Notes: a model not told the origin generated them from the sequence alone. A stretch of DNA of 64,000 bases from Bacteroidetes bacterium ADurb.Bin013 (GCA_002071385.1 MWFB01000006.1:1-64000); one strand, 5' to 3'. Positions 17,696-27,848 are shown, counted from the first letter of the stretch. Made by a program: numbers and translations.

Positions 17696-20600
17696 TTATT
17701 CCAGTATTATGGCCGTTGGCCCGGGAAGATAGTAAATTAATCTGAAATTGTCCACCGTGAGCTTGCTGCCATCGGCACCTTTGTATTCAGCTCCTTCCCA
17801 GGAAGACGACATGCGTACGACCAAGTGAGTCATTGGCAGGTTTTCCCTGCCCGGAACCGGATTGAAAACCAGCCGCTCATGCACCCATCCCTGGGTCCCC
17901 GTTGTGGCAATCTCATTTTCGGCAATCATGTCCTGTCTTTTGTTCAGATCATACTTCCAGGTTCCCGTCGTATTATGATGCAATTCTGCCGTAATGACGG
18001 CCTTATCGGGTCCGCTTACTTTCACCGGGTCCTTGAATGCAGGCATGTCAAACAAACCTATCTTCACTTTATAGGGCTCTGTAAAAACGCGTTGCCCACC
18101 AGGTTCATACAGGTAGTCAATTTCAAATCCCACGGGATTGGAACCGGGTGCAAACGAAATTCCAAAATCCGTCATGATGGAAGGATTCAACACCTTTTCA
18201 ACGTCCATGCTGAAATTGAATTCTCCCAGGAAAAGCGCCCCAGCGGCCAGGCTGGTCACCTTCATCACCCACAGGTTAACGGTTTTCAACTGGGTGATCA
18301 TCTGCACGGCATAGGGACTATTGTGCCCCTGGACCCTGAAAGAACCCGAAATTTGGTTATTGTTCCCGGTGGTCCATCCTTTGCCGTTGGAAGGCAGGAT
18401 ATTAAAAATATCACGGATAGTACCCCATTCTTCAAAACCGCTGTTGGGCACCTGGGGGGCAAAGATGAGCTGTATCTTCCAGGAGCGGACAGTTTCGTCT
18501 TCTGCCATAACCTGAAAAGAGAATGGCTCTGTGAAAGACAAATTCAGGGGTGCTCCGGATATTATGCCCAAAAGCCGTGCTCCCTGGCTGATGGAAATTT
18601 TTGGTTTGATTGTCAGCAGTAACTCTTCGGACGATTTTGATTTGACCAGCAACGTGATCAGGCCATCGTCCGGTTCCAGGAATTTCTGGTCAAATTCAAA
18701 GCCCGAGGAAGGGTTTCCGGTAATGAAGTCCGTCACCGCAGCATCTGAACGCCTTACCGGGGACCGGTCTTCCAGTTGTAAAGTCCAGCTGGTTGTATTG
18801 GTTCCGCTTTCGGAAGTAACAGAAAACCGGTACTTCTGGCCGGTTGAGTTGAAAACCACCCTGTGCTGCCTTGTGGTGATCTCCCCGCCGAGCACAGCGT
18901 TCTTTGATACGTTCAGCACCCCGTCCACGGTCAGGGGCATCTTTGAGGACCAGTCGCTGATAACCAGCGTCACCGTATGATTAAGCGAATCTACAACCCC
19001 CTCTTCCAGGAGCGAGATGTTGTGTTCTGTCTGGCTGGTGCCCTGGTAGCCTGTAATATGGTAATCCATCACCAGGGCTTCCAGGTTTTCAGTACGTTCA
19101 TCTGCCAGTTGCAGCTTCCATTCTGTCACATCGCCGCTTTCAGCTACTATGGTCAAAGAGATAATATCATTGATGGCCGGGAATAGAATTCCCTCCGGGA
19201 ATGTTTCCTGCAGGGTAGCTTTGGGCGATAATTCCATTGAAAAAGCGTTCAGAATCAATGGAAAATCATATCCTGACTTTAGCACCAGTGTTACGGTACG
19301 GGTGTCCGGATCTATGGTTGCAGTGTTGCTTTCCAGCTTAACCAGGTTTTCCCTGGAATTGTAACTATCCACCACAAACGAGAGTATCCGGGCCTCTGTT
19401 TCAAACCAGGGATCTAGCCTTATGATCCAGTCACGGCGGTTCCCCGATTGGGATGTTACGGAAAACGGTACCACGGTGCGGTAAGATTCAAAAGTCAATA
19501 CCGGTGGCAAATCATAGGTGGCATCTTCGGATAATGTTACCTGGCGGGATGTAATCTGCAGCGGAAAATCATTGCCTTCAACCAAGGGAATCTCCACCAG
19601 GGAATTGAGCGTGTCTATCCGGGGTTCACCCAGCCGGATCTGGTTATTCTGTGAGGAATATTCCCCAATCACGAATGATTCCAACAGATTGGCCGGATTG
19701 AGCCACTGCTGCCACACCAGTTCCCAGGCCCGTGCCTGTCGTGAAAGTATATCAACCAGGTAAAAGGTTCTTTTATCTTCCCAGTTCTGGATTGTGAATT
19801 CTTCCAGGGTATCATGGTGAATTGGCACGACATAGGGATTCATCTTAAAACCCACCAGGGCTTTCCAGGGAAAAGGAATGCCGTTGTCCCGGACAGAAAC
19901 CTTGTAACGGCTGGTTTGCAGATCGGCCGTTATTCCCACACATTCCACTTCACCCGGTTTAAATGCAATTTCCAAAGCTCCTCCAGGGGCCATGCGCTCC
20001 CAGGGTTCCCTGTCTGTCTGCGATGCATCTTCTGCCAATACAACCCCAATCAGGCGAATGTGCCACAATTCTTTCTTCCCGCTCTCGGCAACTACTGTGA
20101 AAGGGATAGACGTATCATAGGCATCTATGGTGAAGTTACCATTCTTGCCAGGTTTTTCCAGTGCGGCACCGGGACTCAGGTCCAGCTCCAGACCTATTGT
20201 AAGGGGCAAGGGAGCTCCCTTCAGGGCATAGATACCTATTTCATTCTCGACAATATCCACCACAACTTCCCCTGCCAGTGGAAATTCTGCGGGACTGTAC
20301 GCTGTAAGCCGGGCAGCTGTAACTGCAGCCTGATCGCTCCGGGGTGCCACTTCAATACGTATGCTGTATGTGTGTACTACCCCGCTCTGGGCAATCAGAT
20401 GGATCCTGCGCATGGTTTCGTGATCCTCAAATACCAGTGTATTGCCGGTGTCCATGCCCAGGATCTTGTCGATTGCCTGGGCTGTTTGTATATCGAGGGT
20501 GACTGTAACCGGAAATTCGTATTTTCCGTAATCCATTGGCAACACAATAGCATCCTCTTCAATAACCGGTTCATTGAAGACAACGGCTTCCGGAAACACA

Positions 20601-20713
20601 TCTGTAATAAGGCAGGATGCCACAGATGCACGATCATCAAGACTGGACACTTTAACACAGCCGGCCAGATGTGAAAGAATGAGCAATGCAAGGATTAAAC
20701 CCCTGTATTTCAT
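17696..20713 (-). CDS. large PCMD-domain lipoprotein with seven beta-sandwich repeats
   Basis: Secreted lipoprotein of 1005 aa. The signal MKYRGLILALLILSHLAGC has a lipobox Cys at residue 19. About seven repeats of roughly 80-110 residues follow; each ends with a strand like SGxxxxWxIxL (SGVVHTYSIRIE, SGKKELWHIRL, SGNRRDWIIRL, SGDVTEWKLQL, SGTNTTSWTLQL). This resembles the DUF5018-type domains of Bacteroidota surface proteins. The last 250 residues (from NSGFEEW) look like the PCMD domain, a beta-jelly-roll thought to bind glycans. A surface glycan or adhesion role is inferred. The start codon overlaps the valS stop (TAATG). Confidence 0.8.
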   Translation of the reverse strand: MKYRGLILALLILSHLAGCVKVSSLDDRASVASCLITDVFPEAVVFNEPVIEEDAIVLPMDYGKYEFPVTVTLDIQTAQAIDKILGMDTGNTLVFEDHETMRRIHLIAQSGVVHTYSIRIEVAPRSDQAAVTAARLTAYSPAEFPLAGEVVVDIVENEIGIYALKGAPLPLTIGLELDLSPGAALEKPGKNGNFTIDAYDTSIPFTVVAESGKKELWHIRLIGVVLAEDASQTDREPWERMAPGGALEIAFKPGEVECVGITADLQTSRYKVSVRDNGIPFPWKALVGFKMNPYVVPIHHDTLEEFTIQNWEDKRTFYLVDILSRQARAWELVWQQWLNPANLLESFVIGEYSSQNNQIRLGEPRIDTLNSLVEIPLVEGNDFPLQITSRQVTLSEDATYDLPPVLTFESYRTVVPFSVTSQSGNRRDWIIRLDPWFETEARILSFVVDSYNSRENLVKLESNTATIDPDTRTVTLVLKSGYDFPLILNAFSMELSPKATLQETFPEGILFPAINDIISLTIVAESGDVTEWKLQLADERTENLEALVMDYHITGYQGTSQTEHNISLLEEGVVDSLNHTVTLVISDWSSKMPLTVDGVLNVSKNAVLGGEITTRQHRVVFNSTGQKYRFSVTSESGTNTTSWTLQLEDRSPVRRSDAAVTDFITGNPSSGFEFDQKFLEPDDGLITLLVKSKSSEELLLTIKPKISISQGARLLGIISGAPLNLSFTEPFSFQVMAEDETVRSWKIQLIFAPQVPNSGFEEWGTIRDIFNILPSNGKGWTTGNNNQISGSFRVQGHNSPYAVQMITQLKTVNLWVMKVTSLAAGALFLGEFNFSMDVEKVLNPSIMTDFGISFAPGSNPVGFEIDYLYEPGGQRVFTEPYKVKIGLFDMPAFKDPVKVSGPDKAVITAELHHNTTGTWKYDLNKRQDMIAENEIATTGTQGWVHERLVFNPVPGRENLPMTHLVVRMSSSWEGAEYKGADGSKLTVDNFRLIYYLPGPTAIILE

Positions 20714-23361
20714 TATAATAAATCTAATTGTTGCTTTAAGGCTGCAATCCTGCTCATAGCATCCGAACGTTTTTTACGTTCAATGGCAACAACATCCGCG
20801 GGAGCACGTTGAAGGAAACTTTCATTGGATAATTTCTTGTCTACAATAGCAAGAAATTTCCGGTGATATTCCAGTTCTGCGTTAAGTTTAGAACGTTCTT
20901 CCTCTTTATCCAGCAGGTTCCACAGCGGAATGAAAAAAACGGTCGTTCCCACCAGGAAGGCATAAACATTGCCTTCCTGCGGTGCTTCGGTTACCATTTG
21001 TACAGATTCCAGTCCACCCATGCGCCGGGCAATTCCATGCAGGATTTGTGGAAACTGTCCCTTGACATAGAGTTTCAAAAGTGTTTTTCCGGGAATCTGC
21101 CTGTTTTGCCTGAGGCCCCTGATGGACACAATCAGTTCCTGCAACCGGGAAAAATCCTCAAGTTCTGCTTGGTTGCAGGGTCCTGAAGCCGGTAAGGGGG
21201 ACACCATGATACTGTCCCCTTCCTTACGTTTTGCCATATTTTGCCAAAGTTCCTCGGTTATAAACGGCATGAACGGATGCAGCAGGTGAAGCAGCAGGTC
21301 AAAAAATGCCAGCGTGCTGTCGTAAGTGGCTGCATCAATTCTCTTGCCTGCATTCCCGGCAGGTTTGATGATCTCCAGGTACCAGGAACAGAAATCGTCC
21401 CAGAAACGCTTGTATAGCAGCATCAGGACTTCTGAGAGCCTGTATTTGGAAAACAGGTCCTCGGCTTCATCCCTGGTTGCAGAGAGTAATTGGCCGAACC
21501 AGCGTACAGCCTGGCGCGATGTTTCTTCCTGCTCCAGGTGTTCATCGCGTTGCCAGGAACTCACCAGACGGAAGGCATTCCAGATCTTGTTGCAGAAGTT
21601 CCGGCCCTGTTCCATCTGAGTTTCATCAAACAAGATATCGTTTCCGGCAGAAGTACAGAGCATAAGGCCCATACGCACACCGTCTGCACCGTAAATATTC
21701 ATCAATTCAATGGGATCCGGTGAGTTGCCCAGAGATTTGGACATCTTGCGGCCCATTTTGTCGCGGACCATCCCTGTGAGGTAAACATTGGAAAAGGGTT
21801 TCTGGCCGCAGAACAGATCCCCGGCCATGATCATCCTGGCTACCCAGAAGAAAAGGATATCCGGGGCAGTGACCAGGTCATCTGTGGGATAGTAATACGC
21901 CAACTCTTGGTTGGGTTCTTTTTCCGGGTGGCCCGGTTTTTCGGGATCAAAGACCGAGATGGGCCAGAGCCACGAGGAGAACCAGGTGTCCACCACATCG
22001 GGATCCTGCTTCAGATCCCCGGCTTTTAACGTGGAATCAATTTTCCGGGCCAGGACAAGCGCTTCTTCTTCAGACGAAGCGACCACCACTTCTCCGCCGG
22101 GCAGGTAGTAGGCCGGGATTTGCTGCCCCCACCACAATTGTCTTGAAATGCACCAGTCCCTGGCTGTCTCCATCCAGTGACGGTATGTGTTGCGGTATTT
22201 GTCAGGGATAAGCCTTACCTGTCCATCTTCCACATATTCTAAAGCCTTTTTGGCCAGTATGCTCAATTTAACAAACCATTGCTGCGAGAGCCGTGGTTCA
22301 ATGACCGCATCTGTACGTTCAGAAAATCCAATCTGAGTGACATAGGATTCTTCTTTTTCCAGGCATCCTGCCTCTTCCAGCATAATGAGGATTTTTTTGC
22401 GTGCCACAAAGCGGTCTTCCCCTACCAGGATCCTGGCCTCCCCGTTCAGGGTGCCATCCAGGTTCAGAATATCTATCACAGGCAGTTTGTGCCGCAATCC
22501 TATTTCATAGTCATTGGGATCATGGGCCGGGGTGATCTTTAGGCACCCTGTTCCAAAATCCATGGTAACGTAGTCATCGGCAATAATGGGTATTTCCTTG
22601 TTTATGAGGGGTATTAGCACTTTTTCTCCTACAAGGTGTGCGTACCGTTCATCCCCGGGATTCACACAGAGCGCCACGTCGGCCATGATGGTTTCGGGCC
22701 TTGTGGTGGCGACAGAGAGGTATTGGGTGCTGCGTTGCCCGTTATGACTGAAATAATACTTAAGGTAGTAGAGTTTTTCGCTGACTTCACGGTGTATCAC
22801 CTCTTCATCGCTAACCGCGGTGCCCCCCTGGGGATCCCAGTTCACCATGCGTACCCCGCGATAGATCAACCCCTTGTTATACAGATATATAAAGGTATCA
22901 AGCACGGCACGGCTCATGTCAGGGTTCATGGTAAAGTTGGTGCGCTCCCAGTCGCAGGAAGCACCCAGCCTCTTCAATTGTTCCAATATGATATTTCCGT
23001 GCTTTTCTTTCCATGCCCAGGCATGCTTAAGGAATTCGTCCCTTGTGATATCGGTTTTCTGGATCCCTTTATCCCGGAGCAATGCCACCACCTTGGCTTC
23101 AGTTGCAATGGAAGCATGGTCGGTCCCCGGAACCCAGCAGGTGTTTTTTCCCTGCATCCGGGCACGTCTTACCAATACGTCCTGTATGGTGTTGTTTAAC
23201 ATATGTCCCATATGCAGCACGCCGGTCACATTGGGCGGAGGTATGACCACACTGTATTTTGGTCTTTTATCGGGTGTTGAATGAAAAAAACGGTGTTTCA
23301 GCCAATAACTGTACCATTTGTTTTCGGTAACGGAGGGATCGTATATTGCAGGTAGTTCCAT
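20713..23361 (-). CDS. valS: valine--tRNA ligase
   Basis: Class I aminoacyl-tRNA synthetase of 882 aa. Hallmarks are PPPNVTGVLHMGHM (HIGH region), a CP1 editing domain with ATTRPETIMADVA, and GRKMSKSLGNSPDP (KMSKS). A C-terminal coiled coil, KLNAELEYHRKFLAIVDKKL, is also diagnostic of ValRS. ATG at 23361 gives the expected N-terminus MELPAIYDPSVTENKWY; the in-frame codons upstream run into the divergent promoter region. It is probably first in the minus-strand block. Confidence 0.97.
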   Translation of the reverse strand: MELPAIYDPSVTENKWYSYWLKHRFFHSTPDKRPKYSVVIPPPNVTGVLHMGHMLNNTIQDVLVRRARMQGKNTCWVPGTDHASIATEAKVVALLRDKGIQKTDITRDEFLKHAWAWKEKHGNIILEQLKRLGASCDWERTNFTMNPDMSRAVLDTFIYLYNKGLIYRGVRMVNWDPQGGTAVSDEEVIHREVSEKLYYLKYYFSHNGQRSTQYLSVATTRPETIMADVALCVNPGDERYAHLVGEKVLIPLINKEIPIIADDYVTMDFGTGCLKITPAHDPNDYEIGLRHKLPVIDILNLDGTLNGEARILVGEDRFVARKKILIMLEEAGCLEKEESYVTQIGFSERTDAVIEPRLSQQWFVKLSILAKKALEYVEDGQVRLIPDKYRNTYRHWMETARDWCISRQLWWGQQIPAYYLPGGEVVVASSEEEALVLARKIDSTLKAGDLKQDPDVVDTWFSSWLWPISVFDPEKPGHPEKEPNQELAYYYPTDDLVTAPDILFFWVARMIMAGDLFCGQKPFSNVYLTGMVRDKMGRKMSKSLGNSPDPIELMNIYGADGVRMGLMLCTSAGNDILFDETQMEQGRNFCNKIWNAFRLVSSWQRDEHLEQEETSRQAVRWFGQLLSATRDEAEDLFSKYRLSEVLMLLYKRFWDDFCSWYLEIIKPAGNAGKRIDAATYDSTLAFFDLLLHLLHPFMPFITEELWQNMAKRKEGDSIMVSPLPASGPCNQAELEDFSRLQELIVSIRGLRQNRQIPGKTLLKLYVKGQFPQILHGIARRMGGLESVQMVTEAPQEGNVYAFLVGTTVFFIPLWNLLDKEEERSKLNAELEYHRKFLAIVDKKLSNESFLQRAPADVVAIERKKRSDAMSRIAALKQQLDLL

Positions 23362-23381
23362 TAACTTAAGGGAATAAGACG

Positions 23382-23389
23382 CAAATATA
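23382..23389 (-). promoter_or_regulatory. -7 box for valS
   Basis: On the minus strand TATATTTG, 20 bases before the valS ATG. It lies 10 bases from the divergent box at 23400. Confidence 0.45.
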
Positions 23390-23399
23390 TAAAAAATAC

Positions 23400-23407
23400 T
23401 ACTTTTG
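23400..23407 (+). promoter_or_regulatory. -7 box for the DUF3467 gene
   Basis: TACTTTTG, 21 bases before the ATG at 23429. No clear -33 TTG is visible. Confidence 0.45.
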
Positions 23408-23428
23408 TATGAATTAACAGCTTCAGCC

Positions 23429-23743
23429 ATGGAACAAAACCCCAAGAAACAAATTAACATTGAACTGCCGGAAGATGTAGCCCAGGGATGTTATTCCAAT
23501 CTTGCCATCATTACCCATTCCAGCAGTGAGTTTGTTTTTGACTTTATCCGCATGATGCCGGGTATACAAAAAGCCAAGGTGCAGAACCGGATCATCATGA
23601 CGCCTGAACACGCCAAACGCTTTTTCAACGCCCTGGAGGACAACCTGAAGAAATACGAAGAACACTTCGGGAAAATCAACCTCTCCGGCAAGGGAATGCC
23701 CAATATTCCTTTACATTTTGGTGATGGAACGCCCGAAGCTTAA
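23429..23743 (+). CDS. DUF3467 domain protein
   Basis: Small cytoplasmic protein of 104 aa. The pattern INIELPEDVAQGCYSNLAIITHSSSEFVFDF (key: GxYSN then HSxxEFVxDF) and later IMTPEHAKRFFNALEDNLKKYE is the DUF3467 signature. Members are widespread in Bacteroidota and their function is unknown. ATG at 23429 is preferred over the in-frame codon at 23405, which lies inside the -7 box. The downstream sugar-isomerase-like gene overlaps it by 20 bases. Confidence 0.85.
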   Translation: MEQNPKKQINIELPEDVAQGCYSNLAIITHSSSEFVFDFIRMMPGIQKAKVQNRIIMTPEHAKRFFNALEDNLKKYEEHFGKINLSGKGMPNIPLHFGDGTPEA

Positions 23744-24986
23744 ACTGGAACTGGTTTTCTTTCATTCTCCTTTACACGATTACATGGTATTGGAGGAATC
23801 AAGAAGATCTCTTCTGGAGTCGCTGGGAAAGCGCTTCAGTGTCACTGTGATATCTTACAAAAACATAACGGCAGAACGCTTGGCCGATCCGGAAAAAGTG
23901 TATATTCCCTTCATAGCATCGGGCGGCTGCGAAGAGACCTTTCAAAGCTACGGCTTTTCGCTTCCCCTGCCGTTGTTTTTTCTATATGACAATCAGAGCA
24001 ATTCCCTGCCTGCCACCTTAGAACTTTCAACCTATGTAACACAGGGCAGGTTGAGTTTTCCAATTATTTTTTCTGAAGATGAAATTACAGAAGAACTGCT
24101 CAGCAGGATGCTGCGTATGCAGCAAACTTTCAGAAAGTTAAAGAGTACACGCATCGCGCTGTTCGGCGACGCATCGCCCTGGCTTTTATCTTCCAAAGTG
24201 GATACAAATGCCATCAGCCGTATGCTGAAAGTATGCTTTCAAAATATTGAAATACCCCATATCTGTAAACAGTACATGCACCTTACAGCGTTGAGCCGTG
24301 AAAACAAGGAATTGTACAACAATATTCTGAAAAAAAGCACCTGTCTTAAGAACTGCACAAAAGATGATCTGAGTGATGCCATACGGATGTACCAGGCCAT
24401 GGATGAACTGATGGTTTACTATTCGTGCAATGCGTTAACCGTAAAATGTTTCGATCTGATAAAATCATGCCAAGTCACAGCCTGTCTGGCCATTTCCCTT
24501 TTTAACCAGGCAGGGATTCCGGCTGCCTGTGAAGGAGACATTCCCTCACTGCTAACCATGATCATGGCAGGTAATTTATCCCAGAGTCCCGTTTTTATGG
24601 CCAATCCCGTTGGTTACAACAGGGAACAGAATACCCTGGACATTGCACATTGTACAGTTCCTATGTCCATGACCTCGTCTTTCTGTTTGAATTCTCATTA
24701 TGAAACGGGGGTCGGTATTGCCGTGGAAGGGACCCTGGAAAAGGATGTGCCGTATACAGCAGTCAAGTGGATTGGCAATACCCTGGAACGTTTTTTTGTA
24801 TCTGAAGGCGTTGCAGTAGAATCAAAACATTCTGACAATCAGTGCCGCACACAGATGACCCTTCGACTGGACAGGCCGGTAGGTGATTTAATTCTCAATG
24901 CAATGGCCAACCACATACTGGTAGTCAAAGGCAGATACGCAGATATTCTGACTACCTGGAATGGTTTTCTTTCTTACCTCCGGTAA
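23724..24986 (+). CDS. L-fucose/L-arabinose isomerase-like protein
   Basis: Protein of 420 aa. The C-terminal half carries the segment AACEGDIPSLLTMIMAGNL and, later, NTLDIAHCTVP, which resemble the metal-binding Glu and His regions of the L-fucose isomerase superfamily. The N-terminal half (IPFIASGGCEETF and a Rossmann-like region around 140-180) would be the substrate-orienting domains. Standard FucI proteins have about 590 aa, so this belongs to the shorter FucI-like group whose reactions are mostly unknown. The gene begins inside the DUF3467 gene. Its 3' end meets the converging lipoprotein gene with one base between them. Confidence 0.65.
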   Translation: MERPKLKLELVFFHSPLHDYMVLEESRRSLLESLGKRFSVTVISYKNITAERLADPEKVYIPFIASGGCEETFQSYGFSLPLPLFFLYDNQSNSLPATLELSTYVTQGRLSFPIIFSEDEITEELLSRMLRMQQTFRKLKSTRIALFGDASPWLLSSKVDTNAISRMLKVCFQNIEIPHICKQYMHLTALSRENKELYNNILKKSTCLKNCTKDDLSDAIRMYQAMDELMVYYSCNALTVKCFDLIKSCQVTACLAISLFNQAGIPAACEGDIPSLLTMIMAGNLSQSPVFMANPVGYNREQNTLDIAHCTVPMSMTSSFCLNSHYETGVGIAVEGTLEKDVPYTAVKWIGNTLERFFVSEGVAVESKHSDNQCRTQMTLRLDRPVGDLILNAMANHILVVKGRYADILTTWNGFLSYLR

Positions 24987-24987
24987 A

Positions 24988-27819
24988 TCACATTCCGGCA
25001 TTGAATATCTCTGAAATCTCGGGATCTGAAAGCACCCGGTTGTAAAACCTGAGGCAGGCCATATCGGCCGGCAGGAATGTATTGATCGTTGTGCTGTTGA
25101 GTGCATTAGCTCCTACCACAAAATCCTTCTGTACGCCAAATGTCATCTGCATGGACTGGGTGTAGAGATTTATTCCATCCAGGTATACTTTCATTGAGGT
25201 GCCGGTGGAAGCGATTGCCATCATATGCCAGCTGGTTCCCAGCATAGAGGAAATATCAATTCCGGCAAAGGCAGGCAGCGTGATAACATGGGTTTCCATG
25301 CCTGGCCCCATACAAAGTGTCAGGACCCAATCGGTCCCATTGTGACGGATTTCCACATAAAATCCTCCTTCAGATACCGACCCAAAGATAGGATAAACCA
25401 GCGATTTGTTCATAGTCTGCCGGAACCGGAGCCAGAAATTAATGGTTCCCCTGTCAATTCCAGAGATCGGATTCACACGGCTGCTCAACAGGTAACCGCT
25501 GCTGCCGTTGAATGAAATGGCTGCATTGGTTGCATTGGTTCCGGATGGTTTGTTATTTGTGTTGTATGTCACACCGTTTGATACCACCAGGTCGTAAGCC
25601 CTCCCCGTCCAGTCATAGGCTTTGGGTGTCTGGTCCGTGGTTATGTACATTATGAGACCGTCCTGCACTACCACCTGCTTATCTCTTCCGGTCGTAAACT
25701 CTTCTACCCTTCCGTAATAAACACCTTTTGAAGTTTTAACATAGGCACGGTAATAATATAATGTATTGATAAGCAATGCGGTAGCCCGTGACGTAAATTC
25801 ACCGGTGTACTGAGGTGTTCCCAGGTCAGAATGACTATTCTCAATTGTTGGTTCTTCAGAGGTACTCCAGCAATGTCCGTATGAGAGAATATCCTCGGAG
25901 CCCTTAACCACAAGATTCCCTTTTAAAAGGGCCTCATAATAAGATACTTCACCTACTCCGCCCGTTTCAAGCTCCGGCTCTTCAATATTCACATACAATG
26001 AGCTTGTTCCGGACTGGTATAGCCCAAAGTCATTAATCGCATAACTGCGTATATAATATGTCACTCCCCTTTTCGGCTTGCTCAGGTTGTAAAAGAAATT
26101 GGATCCCGATGTTTTTTGACCCAGACTGATAAGGTTGTCCTTATCCATGGAAGGAGTATCTCCTGTCGTATTCCATACAAAACCATGGTCTGAAAAGGGC
26201 AGGCCTGATACCTCATTCACCCTGAGAGAAAGGGCTTCGGATGTTTCGTTAAAGGTAACTAAAGGATTTCCGAGCAAAGGGGGTACATATGTCAGGGTCA
26301 TGGTCTGGCCATATGAAGTGCCCATTTCATTTACGGCATAGGAACGGAAGTACCAGGTTGTCCCGGTTTCAGGTAACGCATCGGGGTAGGATATAAAGGT
26401 ACGGCCTTCCTCGATAGGCCCGAAATCGGAGAAATAGGCATTATCAGGATCTGGCTCGGGATTCGTTCCCCAGCAGTGTCCGTGCCGGGTCACCGAGCCT
26501 CCTCCGTTGCTGACCAGTTTTCCTTTAAGCCGGAGCCTGAAAGAGCCATCCAGCTCATACCCTTCTGTATTGACTTCTGCCGGAACAGCTGCCGTCGCGT
26601 AATTCACCTTGATGGAGAATTCCTGGTCGGGAGCAAGAACCTTGATCTGGCTTTCCGATGCACCAATAGGGATATTTTCACGGTCCAGCGTAACCACGAT
26701 CCCTGCAGAGGGCATTTCTTTTGTTATTTCTCCCTGAGTGAGGGAAAGCTGCAGGTTTTCATCCTCGCACACCACCGTGAAAGGAACCGTATGTATGCCA
26801 GACAGGCGTTCGACAGTCAGGGTAAGCGCAGTGTTTTCAGTTCCAAAGTCCAGTGATTGAGGCGAAACCTTTATAAGGTCCTGTGTCCTGGTTATGGAAA
26901 AGAAGTATGTGGTGTCTCCTCCGTTGGAGAGCAGGTCAGTACTGAAAGTATGGGTGCCAAATTCTGAGCGGGACTGGTCGGCAATGATATTTACCGTAAC
27001 TTCTTTCCCTGCGCCTATGGTGCCTTGTGCAGGATCCCATTCCAGCCAGGCAGGCAGTTTGTCTTTCAGGTTCCATTCAAGCGGTATGTTCCCCTGGTTA
27101 GCCAGGACTGTGATGGCAAGGGTATCTTCCTCCCCAAAATCAAAAGTTGTTCCCTGAACCTGCAACAACGCACCCTCTACCTGCAACCGAACCTGTACGT
27201 TCAGGGGTACTTCACCTCCAACCAATTGTACCTCTGATTTCTGTTCACCAATGGGTAGGCCGCTCCGGTCACAGGTAAAATCAATAGCCTGTGACGCTCC
27301 TATTTCCAGCTCGCCGCTCGATGGTTCAACTTTGAGCCAGTGGGGAAAATACATTTCCAGGAAACCCCACCTGAGGGTATCTCCGCCAGGATTTGACAGG
27401 GTAAGGGATACAGAGGTGTCAACCGCTCCAAAATCCACGCTCTGCGATGAAAGAACCGCTTTGGCAATGCGGGAACGGAGTTGCGCATCGATTGTATACA
27501 GGTTTTTCTTTTTAGGGGACAACGGCATGCTTAGGGTTTCCCAGCTTTCGTAACCGGGCTTGCTGAAGACAAGGTATACGTCTTCGGTGGTGCGCGGCAA
27601 CACAATGGCGTACGTCCCTTCCTGGTCTGTTTCAACACCCAGGCTGAAAGGCATCACCGTTACGGCAACCCCTGGCAAAGCCTGCCCGGTCTCGGAATCG
27701 GTCACTTTTCCTGCAAATGTCGTAGTAGTGCCTGTCTGGTCACAAGACGCGGCAGAAAATCCAAAAAACAAGACCGTCAGAATTGCTGTAACGGTTCTCA
27801 GATAACCAAAAGTACGCAT
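24988..27819 (-). CDS. multidomain surface lipoprotein with C-terminal LamG-like domain
   Basis: Secreted lipoprotein of 943 aa; lipobox SAASC (Cys26). Domains in order: carboxypeptidase-regulatory-like (about 35-105, FAGKVTDSETGQALPGVAV); three Ig-like/BACON-type repeats marked by SVDFGAVDTS, TFDFGEEDTLAI and SLDFGTENTALT; three fibronectin-like repeats marked by HGHCWGTNPEPD, HGFVWNTTGDTPS and YGHCWSTSEEPT, each followed by YYxRxYAxN-like strands; and a concanavalin-like LamG domain (about 735-940) ending LRFYNRVLSDPEISEI. BACON and LamG domains often bind glycans, so surface carbohydrate or mucin contact is inferred. A single gene, divergent from kdsC. Confidence 0.82.
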   Translation of the reverse strand: MRTFGYLRTVTAILTVLFFGFSAASCDQTGTTTTFAGKVTDSETGQALPGVAVTVMPFSLGVETDQEGTYAIVLPRTTEDVYLVFSKPGYESWETLSMPLSPKKKNLYTIDAQLRSRIAKAVLSSQSVDFGAVDTSVSLTLSNPGGDTLRWGFLEMYFPHWLKVEPSSGELEIGASQAIDFTCDRSGLPIGEQKSEVQLVGGEVPLNVQVRLQVEGALLQVQGTTFDFGEEDTLAITVLANQGNIPLEWNLKDKLPAWLEWDPAQGTIGAGKEVTVNIIADQSRSEFGTHTFSTDLLSNGGDTTYFFSITRTQDLIKVSPQSLDFGTENTALTLTVERLSGIHTVPFTVVCEDENLQLSLTQGEITKEMPSAGIVVTLDRENIPIGASESQIKVLAPDQEFSIKVNYATAAVPAEVNTEGYELDGSFRLRLKGKLVSNGGGSVTRHGHCWGTNPEPDPDNAYFSDFGPIEEGRTFISYPDALPETGTTWYFRSYAVNEMGTSYGQTMTLTYVPPLLGNPLVTFNETSEALSLRVNEVSGLPFSDHGFVWNTTGDTPSMDKDNLISLGQKTSGSNFFYNLSKPKRGVTYYIRSYAINDFGLYQSGTSSLYVNIEEPELETGGVGEVSYYEALLKGNLVVKGSEDILSYGHCWSTSEEPTIENSHSDLGTPQYTGEFTSRATALLINTLYYYRAYVKTSKGVYYGRVEEFTTGRDKQVVVQDGLIMYITTDQTPKAYDWTGRAYDLVVSNGVTYNTNNKPSGTNATNAAISFNGSSGYLLSSRVNPISGIDRGTINFWLRFRQTMNKSLVYPIFGSVSEGGFYVEIRHNGTDWVLTLCMGPGMETHVITLPAFAGIDISSMLGTSWHMMAIASTGTSMKVYLDGINLYTQSMQMTFGVQKDFVVGANALNSTTINTFLPADMACLRFYNRVLSDPEISEIFNAGM

Positions 27820-27838
27820 GCCATTACTGTTACATGTG

Positions 27839-27846
27839 CAAATATA
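27839..27846 (-). promoter_or_regulatory. -7 box for the LamG lipoprotein gene
   Basis: On the minus strand TATATTTG, 19 bases before the ATG at 27819. It lies only 2 bases from the divergent kdsC box. Confidence 0.45.
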
Positions 27847-27848
27847 AT

